Below are positions 46,601 through 55,044 of a DNA stretch of 64,000 nt, piece after piece. This DNA is from Alviniconcha marisindica (lineage: Eukaryota; Mollusca; Gastropoda; Provannidae): the NCBI GenBank assembly GCA_018857735.1, contig JABMCL010002031.1, positions 35,001-99,000 on the forward strand, given 5' to 3'. Each line of letters opens with the position of its first letter. The first letter of the stretch is position 1. The translations under genes and the position numbers were made by a program. The notes under the pieces were generated by a model. It searched no databases and had not been told where the DNA came from. It saw nothing but the letters and a program-made list of their open reading frames with translations.

Positions 46601-49223
46601 CAGCCCCCTTAATTGCCCTTATTTACTACACTGTGACACTGAAAAGCACAAACAGGATTATCTGACAGACCTAAACACATTCAAAATGAAAGCTACACAC
46701 TCATTTTCAACACTTAAGCAGCCTAAATGCCACAATAAAAATGGCTCCTCAACACTGCCATTAGCGACGAGCCTACTGATGTGGAGAAAACGAACACTTG
46801 TATAGATCAAAACCACCCCATGTACAACTGAAGACCACAAACTATTCAAGCAGTTTGGATTCCTGCATCAAGATGCATCCCAGTCAACAAGGACCACGCA
46901 AAGAGGGACAGGAACACTGTGAATGGGAGGGGGTCACTGTGTCACTGACAAGTCTACTGCATTCCAGTAGTGCTTCTCACATTTGAATGAAAAATAGGTT
47001 GCTGAACATCAGCAGACTTAATTATGCCCCGAGGTTCAGCCCAGGGCTCCCCATTTTTTTAATTCTAGATGGCGAACTCACCCCTGCCTGTCAGTTTAAA
47101 CCGGTATTCTCACCCTCTTCCAAAAATTCTAAAGGGTATCATCTCTTTTGCTGTTTTTATTCATTTTTTAGGGCAAACAGCAGGAACACAGAGAAAGAGA
47201 AAGAATGAACTAGAGTTTTCACTCTAATTTTTCAGCAATTCTTGGACTCACACATTGTGCCCAAGAAAGCCACACCCCTACAACTGAATGACTAATGCCC
47301 TGTTGCTCTCACCCCCAATATAGCAAAATGGTTTGAAAAGGTGGTGTTCAGACATTTGTAATTTGTTGTTGTTGATCAGTTAGATCCATTTCAGCTCACC
47401 TATATAAGGCCTCTACTCTTCCCAATTTGATTACACAAGGCTTATAACTAAGTCATATGTCAGAATTTTATTTGTTGACTTTCTTAATGTGTTTAATACA
47501 ATTTAACCATCATTTTTAAACAGAGGAATCCCACCAACTGCCTTAAAAATAAAACTGAATAGATGACAATAAGCAATTATCAATCAGATGAACACTGGAA
47601 CTGTTTCAAAGGCAATGTTGGGTAAACTTCTGAAAGATGGGTTGGAGCATATATTATACAGTCAAATACACTTAGTCAAAAATGCTTAAGAGAACTTTGT
47701 GCAAGTCAAAGCTTTTTTTATTTCCTGACCAAAGCTGCTCTATGTATGACTAATTTTACAATGGATGTCAAAAATGGATGTCAAAAAAAAAAAAAAAAAG
47801 TCAAATTTCAACCAAGTTGAGTACGTTTTCCCCTTTTCCTATTCAAACAAGCTAAAGCCAAGCAGTTTGAGCCTATTTCATCGTTGAATGCTCCCAGATT
47901 CGAACTTAGCTCCTGGCCACCTACAGGCTTTGCAACATAATGGTTAAACCCTCTAGGCAGGTGGTGGTTGTATGTTACTGTTTTTGGTTAGTGTCTGTAG
48001 GCAGCTTAGTTTGGGTTTATATATATAATATATAATATATAGATATATATATATATATATATATGAAAGCTGCTTTGTCACAATAGAAGGTTTGCATACC
48101 AGCTCTTGACCCTCCCTCTGTGGCTTGATCCTTCATTCCCCACACCCTTCTCACGGCTATCACACACTCATAGCTGTCAACCCCTTTTGGGAGTAAACCT
48201 TAGTCCAGAGTTTGTGAGCCTGTATTTCCCTTAAGCAGGCCGGGTCTTTTGTTTTTTCGCTGGCAGCAGCAGCATTTTGAATTCCATCTGGCATGTGTGG
48301 CAGTGGAAGGAAGAAGCACTGTTGAGCCAAATATGCACGCACAACTTCAAATCTCACTGCCAATGAGATTTCTTAGCCTATTGCACTAGGCCAGTCAGTG
48401 GGCATTTGGCTATGGCGTGTGTCAGCTGCTTGTTCAACAGTTTTTCAGTCTTTTTGCTCAGTTTAAAACAACAACAAAATCTCATGAAAATTATGTTTTC
48501 CTGTATCCACGTATGGCCAAACCCCCCCAAAATAATGATTTTGTAATTATTTTATACTGGTAAACTGTATGGGTTGACAGGTATGCACACTGCACTAACC
48601 ATTATTATTACTGATTGCTTTTATATAGCGCTATTCTCGGCTCTCAAGCAGACTCACTGTGCTCATGTCACATATTGATGTCACATGTTGTATTTTCTTA
48701 TATATATATATGTCACATGTGATTCTAAATGAGTGACTAGCTGTTTATAGCACATTTTTAGTATCCACCTGCATGGTGTACTGACAGCGCTATTGATTTA
48801 GTTGTAACATGGCTGGTGCCACTGCAGCTGTTGCCATCTCCGTGCATGTTCTGTGTACACCATAAAACCATGCTCCAGATCACAGTGTCATTTCATTCAA
48901 GGCCACATAGGTAGGGCAGAATGACCAGGATCTTTTACATGCAACTGAGGTAACACAGGCGTGGAATGAATATTGAAATAAGAGTCAGCACAGAAAGTTG
49001 ACCCTGGAAAAAACATTCTCCCACCACTCCTGTGGGGGCTCAAACGTTCGTTTTAATTCACACAAAATAATTTTGTTTCTCTCTCTTCATTATTTGGACA
49101 GAGGGTGCGCAGACACACATACAGACAGAGGAGATCTCCAATTAATGCAGTTAGTCAAGTAGAGTGATCTGAGTGTATATAAAAGATACCAAATCACATT
49201 GTTATAGCACCAGAGAAAACAAA

Positions 49224-49263
<40 letters not shown>

Positions 49264-52200
49264 ATCTCTGATTAATACAGTACAGTGTGTATAACAGATA
49301 CCAAATCACACGTGGCACCATAGAACACACACACGTGCCACGTGCACCTCATGTGATGTGCATGCTATCAGAAAACAAGAGAAAAGCACTCTTATACCGC
49401 TCAGCCAGTCATCAATACTGCTGCAAAAATGCATCACAGATGTTATAGTCTACACAATGTAGCTTTTACAAAGGAAAACATGATTATCAATATCAGGAGC
49501 CATCAGCATCAAAGCAAAGTTGGATGAAAACAAGTAAACAAAAACAACACACAAAAACCACTTAAGTCAAAGTACTTTCTGCAAGGTTCGACTCATCCAT
49601 CATCAATAAATAAGTCAAAAATTATGAAAAGATGGATAACTCAAAAAATAAGAAAAATCTCCAGCATATTCAACTTAAGTGTATTTAGCTATATTAAACA
49701 TATAAAATATATATGAGTCTGTGCCAAAAGGTGCTCCCAGCAACACCTCTATTTGTGGACTTGAGCTGATCCTCATGGTTAGTTATTTCACAGTTCAGCC
49801 TACCTTACAGGGGAGACTTTAAAGAGGAATAAAAGTAGTTATGAACAAGTTGAGTATCAAAGAACATACCAAAAAGATGAAAAACATCTTTTTTTAAAAA
49901 TGCAAAATGGCCTCCGAAAAGTGGGACACTTCTACATGATTGGCTCATATCATTTCTACCAGTACTGAACTTGCATCGTCATGTTCAACTTGCGTGTAAC
50001 CCAAAAACTGTACAAATAAACTTCCATTTTAACACCATTGACAACGTTTGCATTTCTGAGAAAATTCACATGGAAAACGCAACAGTGAAATGTCACCCAC
50101 ATACAACGAGCACAAATGCCATCTGCTCTCATGACTGTAGCATTTGCTGCAGAATTCACTCTCTGCAAAACTAAACTAGTTCCTGCACGTTCAACAAAGT
50201 TGGAGTCATGTTTCTATAGTTTTTAATCTGCTGATAAATTTAACTTCAAGTTCTGAGTCCAAAATTATTTTCGTTGGTGGCGAGTAACCATTTTAAAACT
50301 GTGTCCATTCACGATATGTTGCGTTTAATCAGTACTGCTTACTGTTGTTGTCCACTGAAGATTTTGCCAATTATTGTTTCTCCAGTTTTGCTTACTGATG
50401 TGAAATAAAAGGATTACAACTGTTGCTGTTTGAGCTTGGTTGCACTGTCTGGCAAAAGTACATGTTTTGGATGTTGGACACAGGCAGATACTGTATCTGC
50501 ACAATGGATGACGAGTTCTCTACTGTGTTGTTGTGACAAGTAACTTTATTTTTGTTTTTAGCAGTTGTAATCTTGCAAGTTCAAGCCAACACTGTTCAGT
50601 TATTTCAGTGGTTGGACCCGATTGTCATGGGGGAAAAAAATGACAATGACAAAGCTTAGACCGGCAAAGACACCATTTTCTTGATACATTGTCACCTGGT
50701 CACAAGGGTGAAGTTTTCTCTTGTAAAACTTAACCTTTTCTATTTACAGACCACACAGAGAAAAGGAAAGAAGGGTGAAAGGTGCACTGGAGAAAAAACT
50801 ATTGATGCTGAGACTTACATTTTCAGACGTTAGTCTGTAACCAGTATATCTCATCAGAACTATAAAGTTGAGTAAACTTTATTGTTCTGATGAGATTACT
50901 TATACTAGTTCTACAGAAAATACACACAACAAAAAGGTTGAGAAGTGTTCAGTAACAGTTCTCTGGTATATTATCATTTTATACTGCAGCCTGTGTCCAT
51001 GTTTGCAAAGTGATGTTTGACATAGCAACACAATTCATGTCTGGTAATCTTTGACATGCTTGTTTGTTCATTAGTTGTGCTTTGAGCCCAGTCAACCACA
51101 CAGGGCTAATATTATAATACTACTTAACAGCAGTACAGAAAACGCACATACACATGTGTACACACACATTTAGTCTTGAGTGTCACACCAGCTTTTCACA
51201 TCTCTGACTAGACCAATCTGGCTACCATTAACCATAGCATTGGCACATCTCTGACTAGACCAATCTGGCTACCATTAACCATAGCATTGGCACATCTCTG
51301 ACTAGACCAATCTGGCTACCATTAACCATAGCATTGGCACATCTCTGACTAGACCAATCTGGCTACCATTAACCATAGCATTGGCACATCTCTGACTAGA
51401 CCAATCTGGCTACCATTAACCATAGCATTAGCAGTCACCTGGCCACCATAGCAGTCACCTGGCCACCACAGCAATTACCTGGCTACCACAGCAGTGACTG
51501 GAGGTTAACCCTAACTGGCACGGCCCTAGTCACCATCAGCCCTACTTACTGGTGGGGCAGAGGCCTAATCTGAGAGCAGTGGTTTTGGAAGATATGATCA
51601 GAACAACTCCTGGGTAGGTGCAAAGCTGATTGTGTGGGATAAAAGAAGAACAAGTGTCACTGCTGGCCTAACGCATACACCCCAGTGGCCTCTTTATATG
51701 GCCAGCATGTCTGACATTTAAAAATATACATATATATAATAATATTATTTTATATAATATGGTAAAACTCATCTACATATGGAAAATCATCAAGGAGGTT
51801 AATAAAAGCAAAATCGTTCACATGGATCACATTGCCTTTTACTATAGTTTTAATGATTTGCATCAACCAACGCAACACAATTGTGACAGTACATATTTTG
51901 TGTCAGTAGTATGAAAAAAACTAATACAGTATACATGTAACTACTAACTTTTTCTTTTGTTTACGCCCTGTCAACCAGTGCGGTTATATCAGGGCAAAAA
52001 CAAGTACAGCATAACCCAGAATTAGCACACAATGATGGAGTAGCTTGAATGCATGCATCTTTACTCATGATCTACAATGTAAATAGATCAAAATATTAAA
52101 AAGAAAGTCTAACTGTGCACAAAAATTGGAAACTTTCGGTGTCAACGTGCATTCTGTTTTCAGTTTCAGTCTTCTATCTCAGTTTCACTTTCAGTCAATT

Positions 52201-53155
52201 CTCAGTGCATAAATATAATATGCTGACACTGACAGTATGACTTGCCATACTGAGGCATACTGGGTCGTTCCAAATTCCATGTCTGGGATCGTGTCCTCTG
52301 TCGATTGACCGGAAACGATCACTAATCAGTTTGGCAAGGTATGTGATTTCTGGCCAGTCTTATACGGAGACTGATTCTTCTTCCAGATACAGGTTCGTTA
52401 GGATTCGGTTTCATCGTTATCGTTCTTCATTAAAGTGAGCGAATTTTATTCACAGACAGGATGCTACCGACTAGCATAAGACGCTGGGGTCAGATCTGAA
52501 GCGGGTGGAGTATCTCCTTAGGACTGAAAATTACGGTAGCTTACACGTTTACTTCATGAGTTCATCGTCCAGATAACACTCTTCATTGACTAGTCTTGCA
52601 GAGGAGTGCAGGGCCTCTGGCTGAGATGACACAGAGTTGGCAAGTAGTGTTGAGTGACGCGGCAGCTACTCGTGAGCCATAACTTCAAGCGGTTTTCAGT
52701 TATTTTGCGAATAGTGACGCAGCGATGTGGCTAAAATGCGTACGGCACCCAAAAAACGCAATATTTACGCACAAGTTTACAATGAGCGCGAGCCCTGCTT
52801 TCATTTATGTTTACTTTTGATTAATTTCGTTATCTCAACCCTACCACTAGGGCAAACATGTTTTGAGTCACTGTCCATTGAGAAAGCTCGTTCCTTTCAC
52901 GCTAGATTTATTGATTCAAACAGACCACATACTCCACACTTTGCGGGCAACACGTAGACATTAAAAGTAAACGAGTTCAGCAGCACATATTCACCTCAAA
53001 CGTTTTGCCTACAAATCTTGGTAATTTCCCGCCGCACAAATGAGTGTACCGTAAGGTGAGAAAACAACCATGCAGCTGTTGATGTGTAGAAAAAAGTTAT
53101 TTTCATACTCACTGATTTCCTCCGGCGAAGCGAATTGAAACGATGTAGTTGACAT
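17500..53155 (-). CDS. WSB: WD repeat and SOCS box protein, WSB1/WSB2-like (whole gene, 8 coding exons)
   Basis: WSB proteins are substrate receptors of Elongin B/C-Cullin5 ubiquitin ligases: the WD40 propeller binds the substrate and the SOCS box binds Elongin C and Cullin 5 (family knowledge). I joined eight GT-AG exons on the minus strand: 53113-53155, 45793-45988, 41070-41275, 40561-40799, 39707-39885, 38466-38579, 35144-35254 and 17500-17695. All phases agree, giving 1284 nt and 427 residues. Seven WD-type blades are visible, with ends such as [24 protein letters not shown] and YIRVWQM. The segment [12 protein letters not shown] matches the WSB-specific loop after blade 5. The C-terminal SOCS box spans residues about 381-417, with BC box [10 protein letters not shown] and Cul5-box LPIP. 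The last intron is about 17.4 kb. I cannot tell a WSB1 from a WSB2 orthologue; invertebrates may have a single pro-orthologue. Exon 1 is the least certain part. Confidence 0.9.
18252..19913. repeat. 1.66 kb minisatellite, ~45-52 bp x about 33
   Basis: Units of GTAATGTGAGGTGTGGCTGA then TGACAGTTAAAAACAGAAAG; a shorter unit lacking AACAGA is clustered at 19210-19560. Largest array of the window, in the last WSB intron. Confidence 0.95.
22235..22410. repeat. ~40 bp tandem array x 4
   Basis: CACACATTGCCTGGTGTTTT and GATCAATGGAGACAACTG. Confidence 0.85.
24429..24695. repeat. C-rich/CA-rich low-complexity tract
   Basis: Alternating runs of 8-19 C and short CA repeats; the complement is G-rich. 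Confidence 0.9.
25800..26375 (+). mobile_element. LINE ORF2 C-terminal fragment
   Basis: [55 protein letters not shown] and [17 protein letters not shown] are hallmarks of the region after the RT domain in CR1-like LINEs. The rest continues in two other frames ([26 protein letters not shown]), so it carries at least two frameshifts. A (GT)n run follows at 26410. Confidence 0.75.
26775..26888 (-). mobile_element. SINE family 2 copy, head half only
   Basis: Contains the tRNA-like head (GGCCTAGCGGTAAGGCG, GGTTCGATACCG on the minus strand) and about 50 bp of body; the 3' half is missing. Inside the long WSB intron. Confidence 0.65.
26960..27062 (-). mobile_element. SINE family 3-like fragment
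   Basis: Contains CTTTACGTCCACAGAGACC, GGGGACGGGGAGCCCAGGAC and GGCCACCTCCACTTCCG in reverse order relative to family 3. Confidence 0.45.
27570..27692. repeat. 60 bp perfect duplication
   Basis: TTTCTGGATGGTAGCTGGG and GAGGGGTTAGTTAGAATTAA twice. Confidence 0.85.
27955..28195. repeat. 79 bp tandem array x 3
   Basis: CATCATGATTAACACAG, GGGACCGGAACATCTTGAAT and CCAATGGTCACTGATGTCTG. Confidence 0.85.
28560..29085. repeat. 45 bp tandem array x ~11
   Basis: Unit CTACCTGTCCAGGTGTCTTA plus ACCCACTGTGCCACATCAGC. The 45 bp period (15 codons) keeps two frames open for up to 243 codons, which explains the long open frames here. Confidence 0.9.
29521..29644. repeat. (CA)n microsatellite
   Basis: Long CA run with interruptions in its first half. 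Confidence 0.95.
29690..30165 (+). mobile_element. Degenerate LINE fragment (region before RT)
   Basis: [18 protein letters not shown] and LQRFWTYTS, then in shifted frames [18 protein letters not shown] and [18 protein letters not shown], match the linker before RT block 1 of jockey-like LINEs. It continues at 30500-30680. Confidence 0.5.
30500..30685 (+). mobile_element. Degenerate LINE fragment, RT block 1-2
   Basis: [18 protein letters not shown] then NTTSLPT resembles the P-xDW-xA-VTP-FKKG segment of LINE RTs. Separated from 29690-30165 by unrelated sequence. Confidence 0.5.
31390..32480 (+). mobile_element. Degenerate CR1-like LINE RT, interrupted by a SINE
   Basis: Blocks in order: [84 protein letters not shown], then after the SINE at 31905-32125 [16 protein letters not shown] and [11 protein letters not shown] (intact FADD box). 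Several frameshifts. Lies in the last WSB intron. Confidence 0.75.
31905..32125 (+). mobile_element. SINE family 1 copy, head missing
   Basis: It matches the 3' half of the SINE at 2466-2938 (GTGACATGG...GGTGTACACAGA, GCTAGTCACTCAT, ACTATATAAAAGTGATCA). It separates two parts of a LINE RT reading frame. Confidence 0.7.
33040..33262. repeat. 72 bp array x 3, nearly perfect
   Basis: CAAGCGTTTATGATGGGCAG, CCCCAGAAAGCACAGC and GACTGATCACACTCACTC. Confidence 0.9.
33380..33486. repeat. (CT)n microsatellite
   Basis: Over 25 CT units at 33422-33486, with a shorter CT run at 33380-33393. Confidence 0.95.
34130..34640. repeat. ~49 bp degenerate tandem array x ~10
   Basis: AAGTCAGTCATAAGTGTTCC and TGAAGTCATCCGTAAGTACA. 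Confidence 0.85.
35144..35254 (-). CDS. WSB: WSB-like exon 7 (WD blade 7)
   Basis: The acceptor TTTCAG|ATATATTCG is at 35254 and the donor GTGGG|GTTAGT at 35144. It encodes [18 protein letters not shown] then [18 protein letters not shown], matching family positions xVRxWxI...PxxxGLCCxFSxDGxxxAxG. 111 nt. A 22-23 bp array begins about 90 bp upstream of the acceptor. Confidence 0.88.
35345..36185. repeat. 22-23 bp array x ~36, beginning 90 bp upstream of WSB exon 7
   Basis: Unit TGATCACACACTGACTGCAT. Sub-blocks of ~300 bp are themselves duplicated (35515-35640 recurs at 35825-35950). Confidence 0.9.
36490..36640. repeat. ~36 bp degenerate array
   Basis: GGTGCAGTTTCCTTCAAATA and GTCCTTTTG units. 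Confidence 0.75.
37408..37610. repeat. 33 bp array x 6, perfect copies
   Basis: Unit GATGTATTTGATAGGGGTGC then TCAAAATGCAACT; sequence identity between copies suggests recent expansion. Confidence 0.95.
38041..38437. repeat. 60 bp array x ~6.5 next to the WSB exon 6 donor
   Basis: AGTCATTTTGCTACTTTGTA, AGCAGCACGCCATCTTAG and CCAACCATCCTTTTGTGC. It ends about 30 bp past the donor. Confidence 0.95.
38466..38579 (-). CDS. WSB: WSB-like exon 6 (WD blade 6)
   Basis: It encodes [18 protein letters not shown] and [19 protein letters not shown]. The HL-P-P-PI-AGGAND-x-V-SV-FS pattern is specific to WSB proteins. The donor ATGG|GTAAGC is at 38466. The acceptor TTCACAG|CCATTTGC at 38579 sits inside a 53 bp array (38551-38815), and a 60 bp array (38041-38435) ends about 30 bp past the donor. 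It is too short and too fragmented to stand out as an open frame. Confidence 0.88.
38551..38815 (-). repeat. 53 bp array x 5 that repeats the WSB exon 6 acceptor
   Basis: On the minus strand each unit holds TTTTCATTTCTGATTCACAG then CCATTTGCATCCAAGCCC, i.e. the last intron bases and first ~28 exon bases. Copies end at 38579, 38632, 38685, 38738 and 38791. Confidence 0.92.
39188..39492. repeat. 305 bp foldback (near-perfect inverted repeat) in WSB intron 5
   Basis: CTACCCACTCCCATAC at 39188 pairs with GTATGGGAGTGGGTAG ending at 39492. The arms stay paired (CATCTTTTTCTAACGC, AACAAAAGTAAAACATC) to a centre near 39340 with almost no loop. Flanking coding exons are 38466-38579 and 39707-39885. 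Confidence 0.8.
39707..39885 (-). CDS. WSB: WSB-like exon 5 (WD blade 5)
   Basis: The acceptor CTTTCAG|GCAG is at 39885 and the donor TAGG|GTGAGT at 39707. It encodes [20 protein letters not shown] then [20 protein letters not shown] and [12 protein letters not shown], matching the family pattern LEGHxxxVVxCDFSPDGxLLxTASYDTxVxxWD. 179 nt; enters in phase 0 and leaves two nucleotides of a glycine codon. Confidence 0.93.
40561..40799 (-). CDS. WSB: WSB-like exon 4 (WD blades 3-4)
   Basis: The acceptor GGTAG|GTCTG is at 40799 and the donor ACT|GTGAGT at 40561. It encodes [18 protein letters not shown], then [16 protein letters not shown], then the start of blade 4 ([18 protein letters not shown]). 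The LL-L-DH-xVV-DL-F motif and SASRDxTxxxW motif are the strongest WSB matches in the window. Confidence 0.93.
41070..41275 (-). CDS. WSB: WSB-like exon 3
   Basis: The acceptor CATTGCAG|A is at 41275 and the donor ACAG|GTGGGT at 41070/41069. It encodes [20 protein letters not shown], then a variable loop, then [19 protein letters not shown]. The IIDCGxxVxSLAFG and LATGxxxGRIKxW patterns are characteristic of WSB1/WSB2 blade 2. Phase 2 in, phase 1 out. Confidence 0.9.
42083..42143. repeat. (CA)n microsatellite
   Basis: CA run with one AACA interruption, in WSB intron 2. Confidence 0.95.
42665..42832 (+). mobile_element. SINE family 3 copy
   Basis: GTTCAGGAGCTGTGTGAGAG, GAGGTGGCCGTCCTGAGC, CTGGTTTTTGTGGACGTAAA and CTTGTCCCTAATATGTCAAC in order; near-identical to 53636-53800. 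No clear tRNA head was seen. It lies in WSB intron 2. Confidence 0.55.
43612..43662. repeat. (GT)n microsatellite
   Basis: About 25 uninterrupted GT units. Confidence 0.95.
43848..44100. repeat. 95 bp tandem array x ~2.6
   Basis: CTGGGCTCCCCCATCCTTG, GGGAGTACATTAACAGCAC and GAGACTGTGCACAAA. Confidence 0.9.
44418..44552. repeat. 22 bp array x 6
   Basis: Unit CATAAGCCTTTAGCACCATG with GT. Confidence 0.9.
44907..45110 (+). pseudogene. Second ORF of the Kolobok-like element, antisense to the THAP remnant
   Basis: 67 codons starting [18 protein letters not shown] and continuing [14 protein letters not shown]. The I-x-PYxFEP motif recurs at the N-termini of invertebrate transposon- and P2X7-tail-related proteins (recalled, not checked). 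The 3' third is the reverse of the THAP frame. The 5' end is also kept in the MITE near 57040-57070. Confidence 0.35.
45065..45262 (-). pseudogene. THAP zinc-finger coding remnant inside the Kolobok-like element
   Basis: The frame starts [13 protein letters not shown] (Cys-x4-Cys), has [10 protein letters not shown] with the conserved Trp, and [12 protein letters not shown] (Cys-x2-His): the C2CH signature of a THAP DNA-binding domain, here ~70 residues. An upstream in-frame ATG is at 45286. The frame ends at 45020 just after a palindrome, with no transposase core, so it is a 5' remnant. Confidence 0.6.
45793..45988 (-). CDS. WSB: WSB-like exon 2 (first WD blade)
   Basis: It encodes a stretch ending [16 protein letters not shown] then [18 protein letters not shown], which aligns with the first blade of WSB1/WSB2 (a W-x-V-A-F...FAWSQGH...LVPW pattern). 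The donor is AA|GTGAGT. The acceptor is TGTTTCAG|CATGTGC at 45988. That acceptor lies in the first unit of a 53 bp tandem array running to about 46160, so further near-identical acceptors lie upstream. Use of the most 3' copy keeps the frame. Confidence 0.75.
45975..46160 (-). repeat. 53 bp array x 4 that repeats the WSB exon 2 acceptor
   Basis: On the minus strand each unit holds GTCAGCTGCCTGTTTCAG then CATGTGCAAAGGAGCT, i.e. acceptor plus ~25 exonic bases. Confidence 0.92.
46165..48170. other. WSB intron 1, part without recognised elements
   Basis: AT-rich. Short LINE-like hints near 47300-47560 (AATGCCCTGTTGCTCTCACC) are too degraded to call. Poly(A) at 47788-47801 and a (TA)n stretch at 48019-48063. 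Confidence 0.5.
48172..48582. mobile_element. MITE with AGCTGTCAACCC / GGGTTGACAGGT termini, copy 1
   Basis: Ends AGCTGTCAACCCC and GGGTTGACAGGT are inverted repeats of ~12 bp. ~80% similar over its length to 60179-60602. In WSB intron 1. Confidence 0.6.
48590..49045 (-). mobile_element. SINE family 1 copy, full length but diverged
   Basis: It reads in reverse: TATATAGCGCTATTC near 48625 is the tail side, the body matches the 2466 copy, and the decayed tRNA head is near 49030. It lies directly next to the MITE at 48172-48582, inside WSB intron 1. Confidence 0.65.
49225..49262. repeat. (CA)n microsatellite
   Basis: About 16 CA units. Confidence 0.9.
49265..53100. other. WSB intron 1, remainder
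   Basis: No gene seen. It contains the 51197 array and a short GC-hairpin (GCCCTGTCAACCAGTGCGG...ATATCAGGGC) at 51964-51994 that recurs, changed, at 30183-30214. Confidence 0.5.
51197..51500. repeat. 47 bp array x 5 (perfect), then ~20 bp units
   Basis: CACATCTCTGACTAGACCAA, TCTGGCTACCATTAACCATA; then GCAGTCACCTGGCCACCA. In WSB intron 1. Confidence 0.92.
53113..53155 (-). CDS. WSB: WSB-like exon 1 (start codon, 14 codons + 1 nt)
   Basis: The ATG at 53155 opens [14 protein letters not shown] and runs into a consensus donor (A|GTGAGT at 53112-53107). It ends with one nucleotide of a codon, which fits the two-nucleotide start of exon 2. A CCAAT box and an NRF1-like site lie 250-295 bp upstream. 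A longer reading frame over the same bases (53109-53309) is in another phase and I take it to be spurious. The N-terminus of this family is poorly conserved, so the exon rests on phase, donor and promoter context. Confidence 0.55.
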
Positions 53156-53404
53156 TTAGGCCTACGTGCTTTCTGTGCAAAAATGGTCTGCTACGACGAT
53201 CGTCAACTGGGGCAGAATGACCGTCTGCTTCAGAGTTAACAAACAAAACACGTCTTAGACTTCGGTCGGATACTGACTGTCCGTGTCTTGCTCTAAACGC
53301 CCAAAACACTTCGTGCTACAGTAGTGCTGATTATCATACACGATTAAACTGCAAAACATGTCCTAGTGTACGACAGTCGAACTGCATTGTAAGAGACTAA
53401 AATG

Positions 53405-53448
53405 TGCGCATGCGTCGTGCATGATGGTACAACGGAAAAGTTGATTGG
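53405..53448 (-). promoter_or_regulatory. Proximal promoter of the WSB-like gene: NRF1-like palindrome and CCAAT box
   Basis: On the minus strand CCAAT lies at 53448-53444 and the palindromic TGCGCATGCG at 53405-53414, about 250-295 bp upstream of the proposed ATG. Both are common in TATA-less housekeeping promoters. No transcription start is visible from sequence alone. Confidence 0.4.
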
Positions 53449-53635
53449 CTGAAAAATCGGGTCAGCGCAGTCATGTGCTGTGCATATCATCTCTAACTCA
53501 AGGTCGCAGTAGACAGAGTTTTTTTTAAAAGTTTTTGTTGTTGTTGTTTTTTGCGTCCTCTGACACCTGGGACGTGGCTGCTTAGCCTGGACAATTTTGT
53601 TCTTAAGTGATTTGTTTCTTCTACTCTACAACATA

Positions 53636-53815
53636 GTTCAGGAGCTGTGTGAGAGTCGAGGTGGCCGTCCTGGGCTGTCCGTCCTAACGAGCCTTCTGGT
53701 TTCCGTGGACGTAAAGCTATATTGAACCATGCTTCGGCATTGGTCTCAGCTTGTCCCTAATATGTCAACTGACATCTGAGGACACTAAGCAACACTACCT
53801 ACCTACCTACCTACT
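53636..53815 (+). mobile_element. SINE family 3 copy with (CTAC)n end
   Basis: Same blocks as 42665-42832, ending in CTACCTACCTACCTAC, as expected of a retroposed element with a short repeat tail. Confidence 0.55.
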
Positions 53816-54234
53816 CTACAGTTACGCGGTTCGCATACAAGTCCATAGTGGCCGCAAGTGTACCTGGACTGAAAAGAAAAGAAAAAAAAGAGGACGAGAT
53901 CATGTTTCACCACTGCTAATGTCAGAACTCGGCGATTCTGCACTGAGTATGAGTTAACTTTTTGTCACCTCTTTTCCTTGATACAGCTCCTGTTCATCTG
54001 TCTGGTCTTCTCATGTGTATTATCAACCAAGACAACTCCGCTCCGGCTTCTCGGTTCTGACTCGTGACACGGCTACGCATTCCACATGTGCAGACCGGGC
54101 CAAAACTGTCATTTGCCGGACATATCGCAGCCCTTGACCATGATGTGATATGACGCCGGACCTAACTTTAGGTATTTTGAAATTATGTGACGGCCGGGAG
54201 GGGCCGTGTGCGCGCGCGCGTGGGTGGCAGTCCG

Positions 54235-54673
54235 TAGCTTGAAGTCCTCAGTCCTTCACTGAAGTGATGCTTAATGTCCTCGGATGTGGGTTGACATATG
54301 AGGGACAAGCTGAGACCAACCAGTGCGGCGAAGCATGGTTCATACTGATATTGCTTTACGTCCACGGAAACCAATAATAATGATAATAATGGACATTTCT
54401 ATGGCGCATGATCCCTAGCAAGATCTAAGGCACAATGCGCCGAAGAAAAAGCGGCTGTAGAAAACTGTATAAACACATACAATGGACAAAATAAAATGGT
54501 TTCGGGCCATGCGACCGCCCGGCGAAACACGCAAGAATTTGCATACAGCAATTTCAGTAAATAAACCGAAGTTGTCAGTAACCAAACATGACCAAACTCT
54601 GATTTGAGCACACATGTATGATACAAGTAGATAAACTGCAAATACAAAAATGTACAGCGGGATATTGCACACA

Positions 54674-54704
<31 letters not shown>

Positions 54705-54890
54705 GCGTGCGCGCGCAAACACACTAACACGGTGGGGGTGGGTGCGAGGGGGGTATTAATTATATCAGTGCAGATTTGAAGAGATAAGTTTTTAAGGCTT
54801 GCTAGAAAGAAGATGTTGATGCTGACCAGAAGGTCAAGTTAGGACGGACAGCCCAGGACGGCCACCTCGACTCTCACACAGCTCCTGTCG
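54235..54890 (-). mobile_element. SINE family 3 copy split by later sequence
   Basis: Reverse copies of the family 3 3' blocks (54243-54372) and 5' block (54825-54890) flank about 450 bp that starts with AATAATAATGATAATAATGG and holds a (CA)n/(CG)n run at 54666-54720. This suggests an insertion into one copy. Confidence 0.45.
54666..54720. repeat. (CA)n then (CG)n microsatellite
   Basis: CA run passing into alternating GC, a Z-DNA-type sequence. Confidence 0.9.
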
Positions 54891-54968
54891 GAATTGTGAA
54901 GTCCTCAAATGTGGGGGCCTTCACTGACTTTGTAGTCAATGAGGTGGTCCCAATCGGTGGTGCTGCAG

Positions 54969-55041
<73 letters not shown>
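54969..55041. repeat. (CA)n microsatellite
   Basis: About 36 uninterrupted CA units. Confidence 0.95.

Positions 55042-55044
<3 letters not shown>

Noticed and set aside
53109..53309. 66-codon minus-strand protein starting MFWAFRARHG
   Set aside because: Overlaps the WSB exon 1 in another phase, crosses its donor, and has no recognisable domain.
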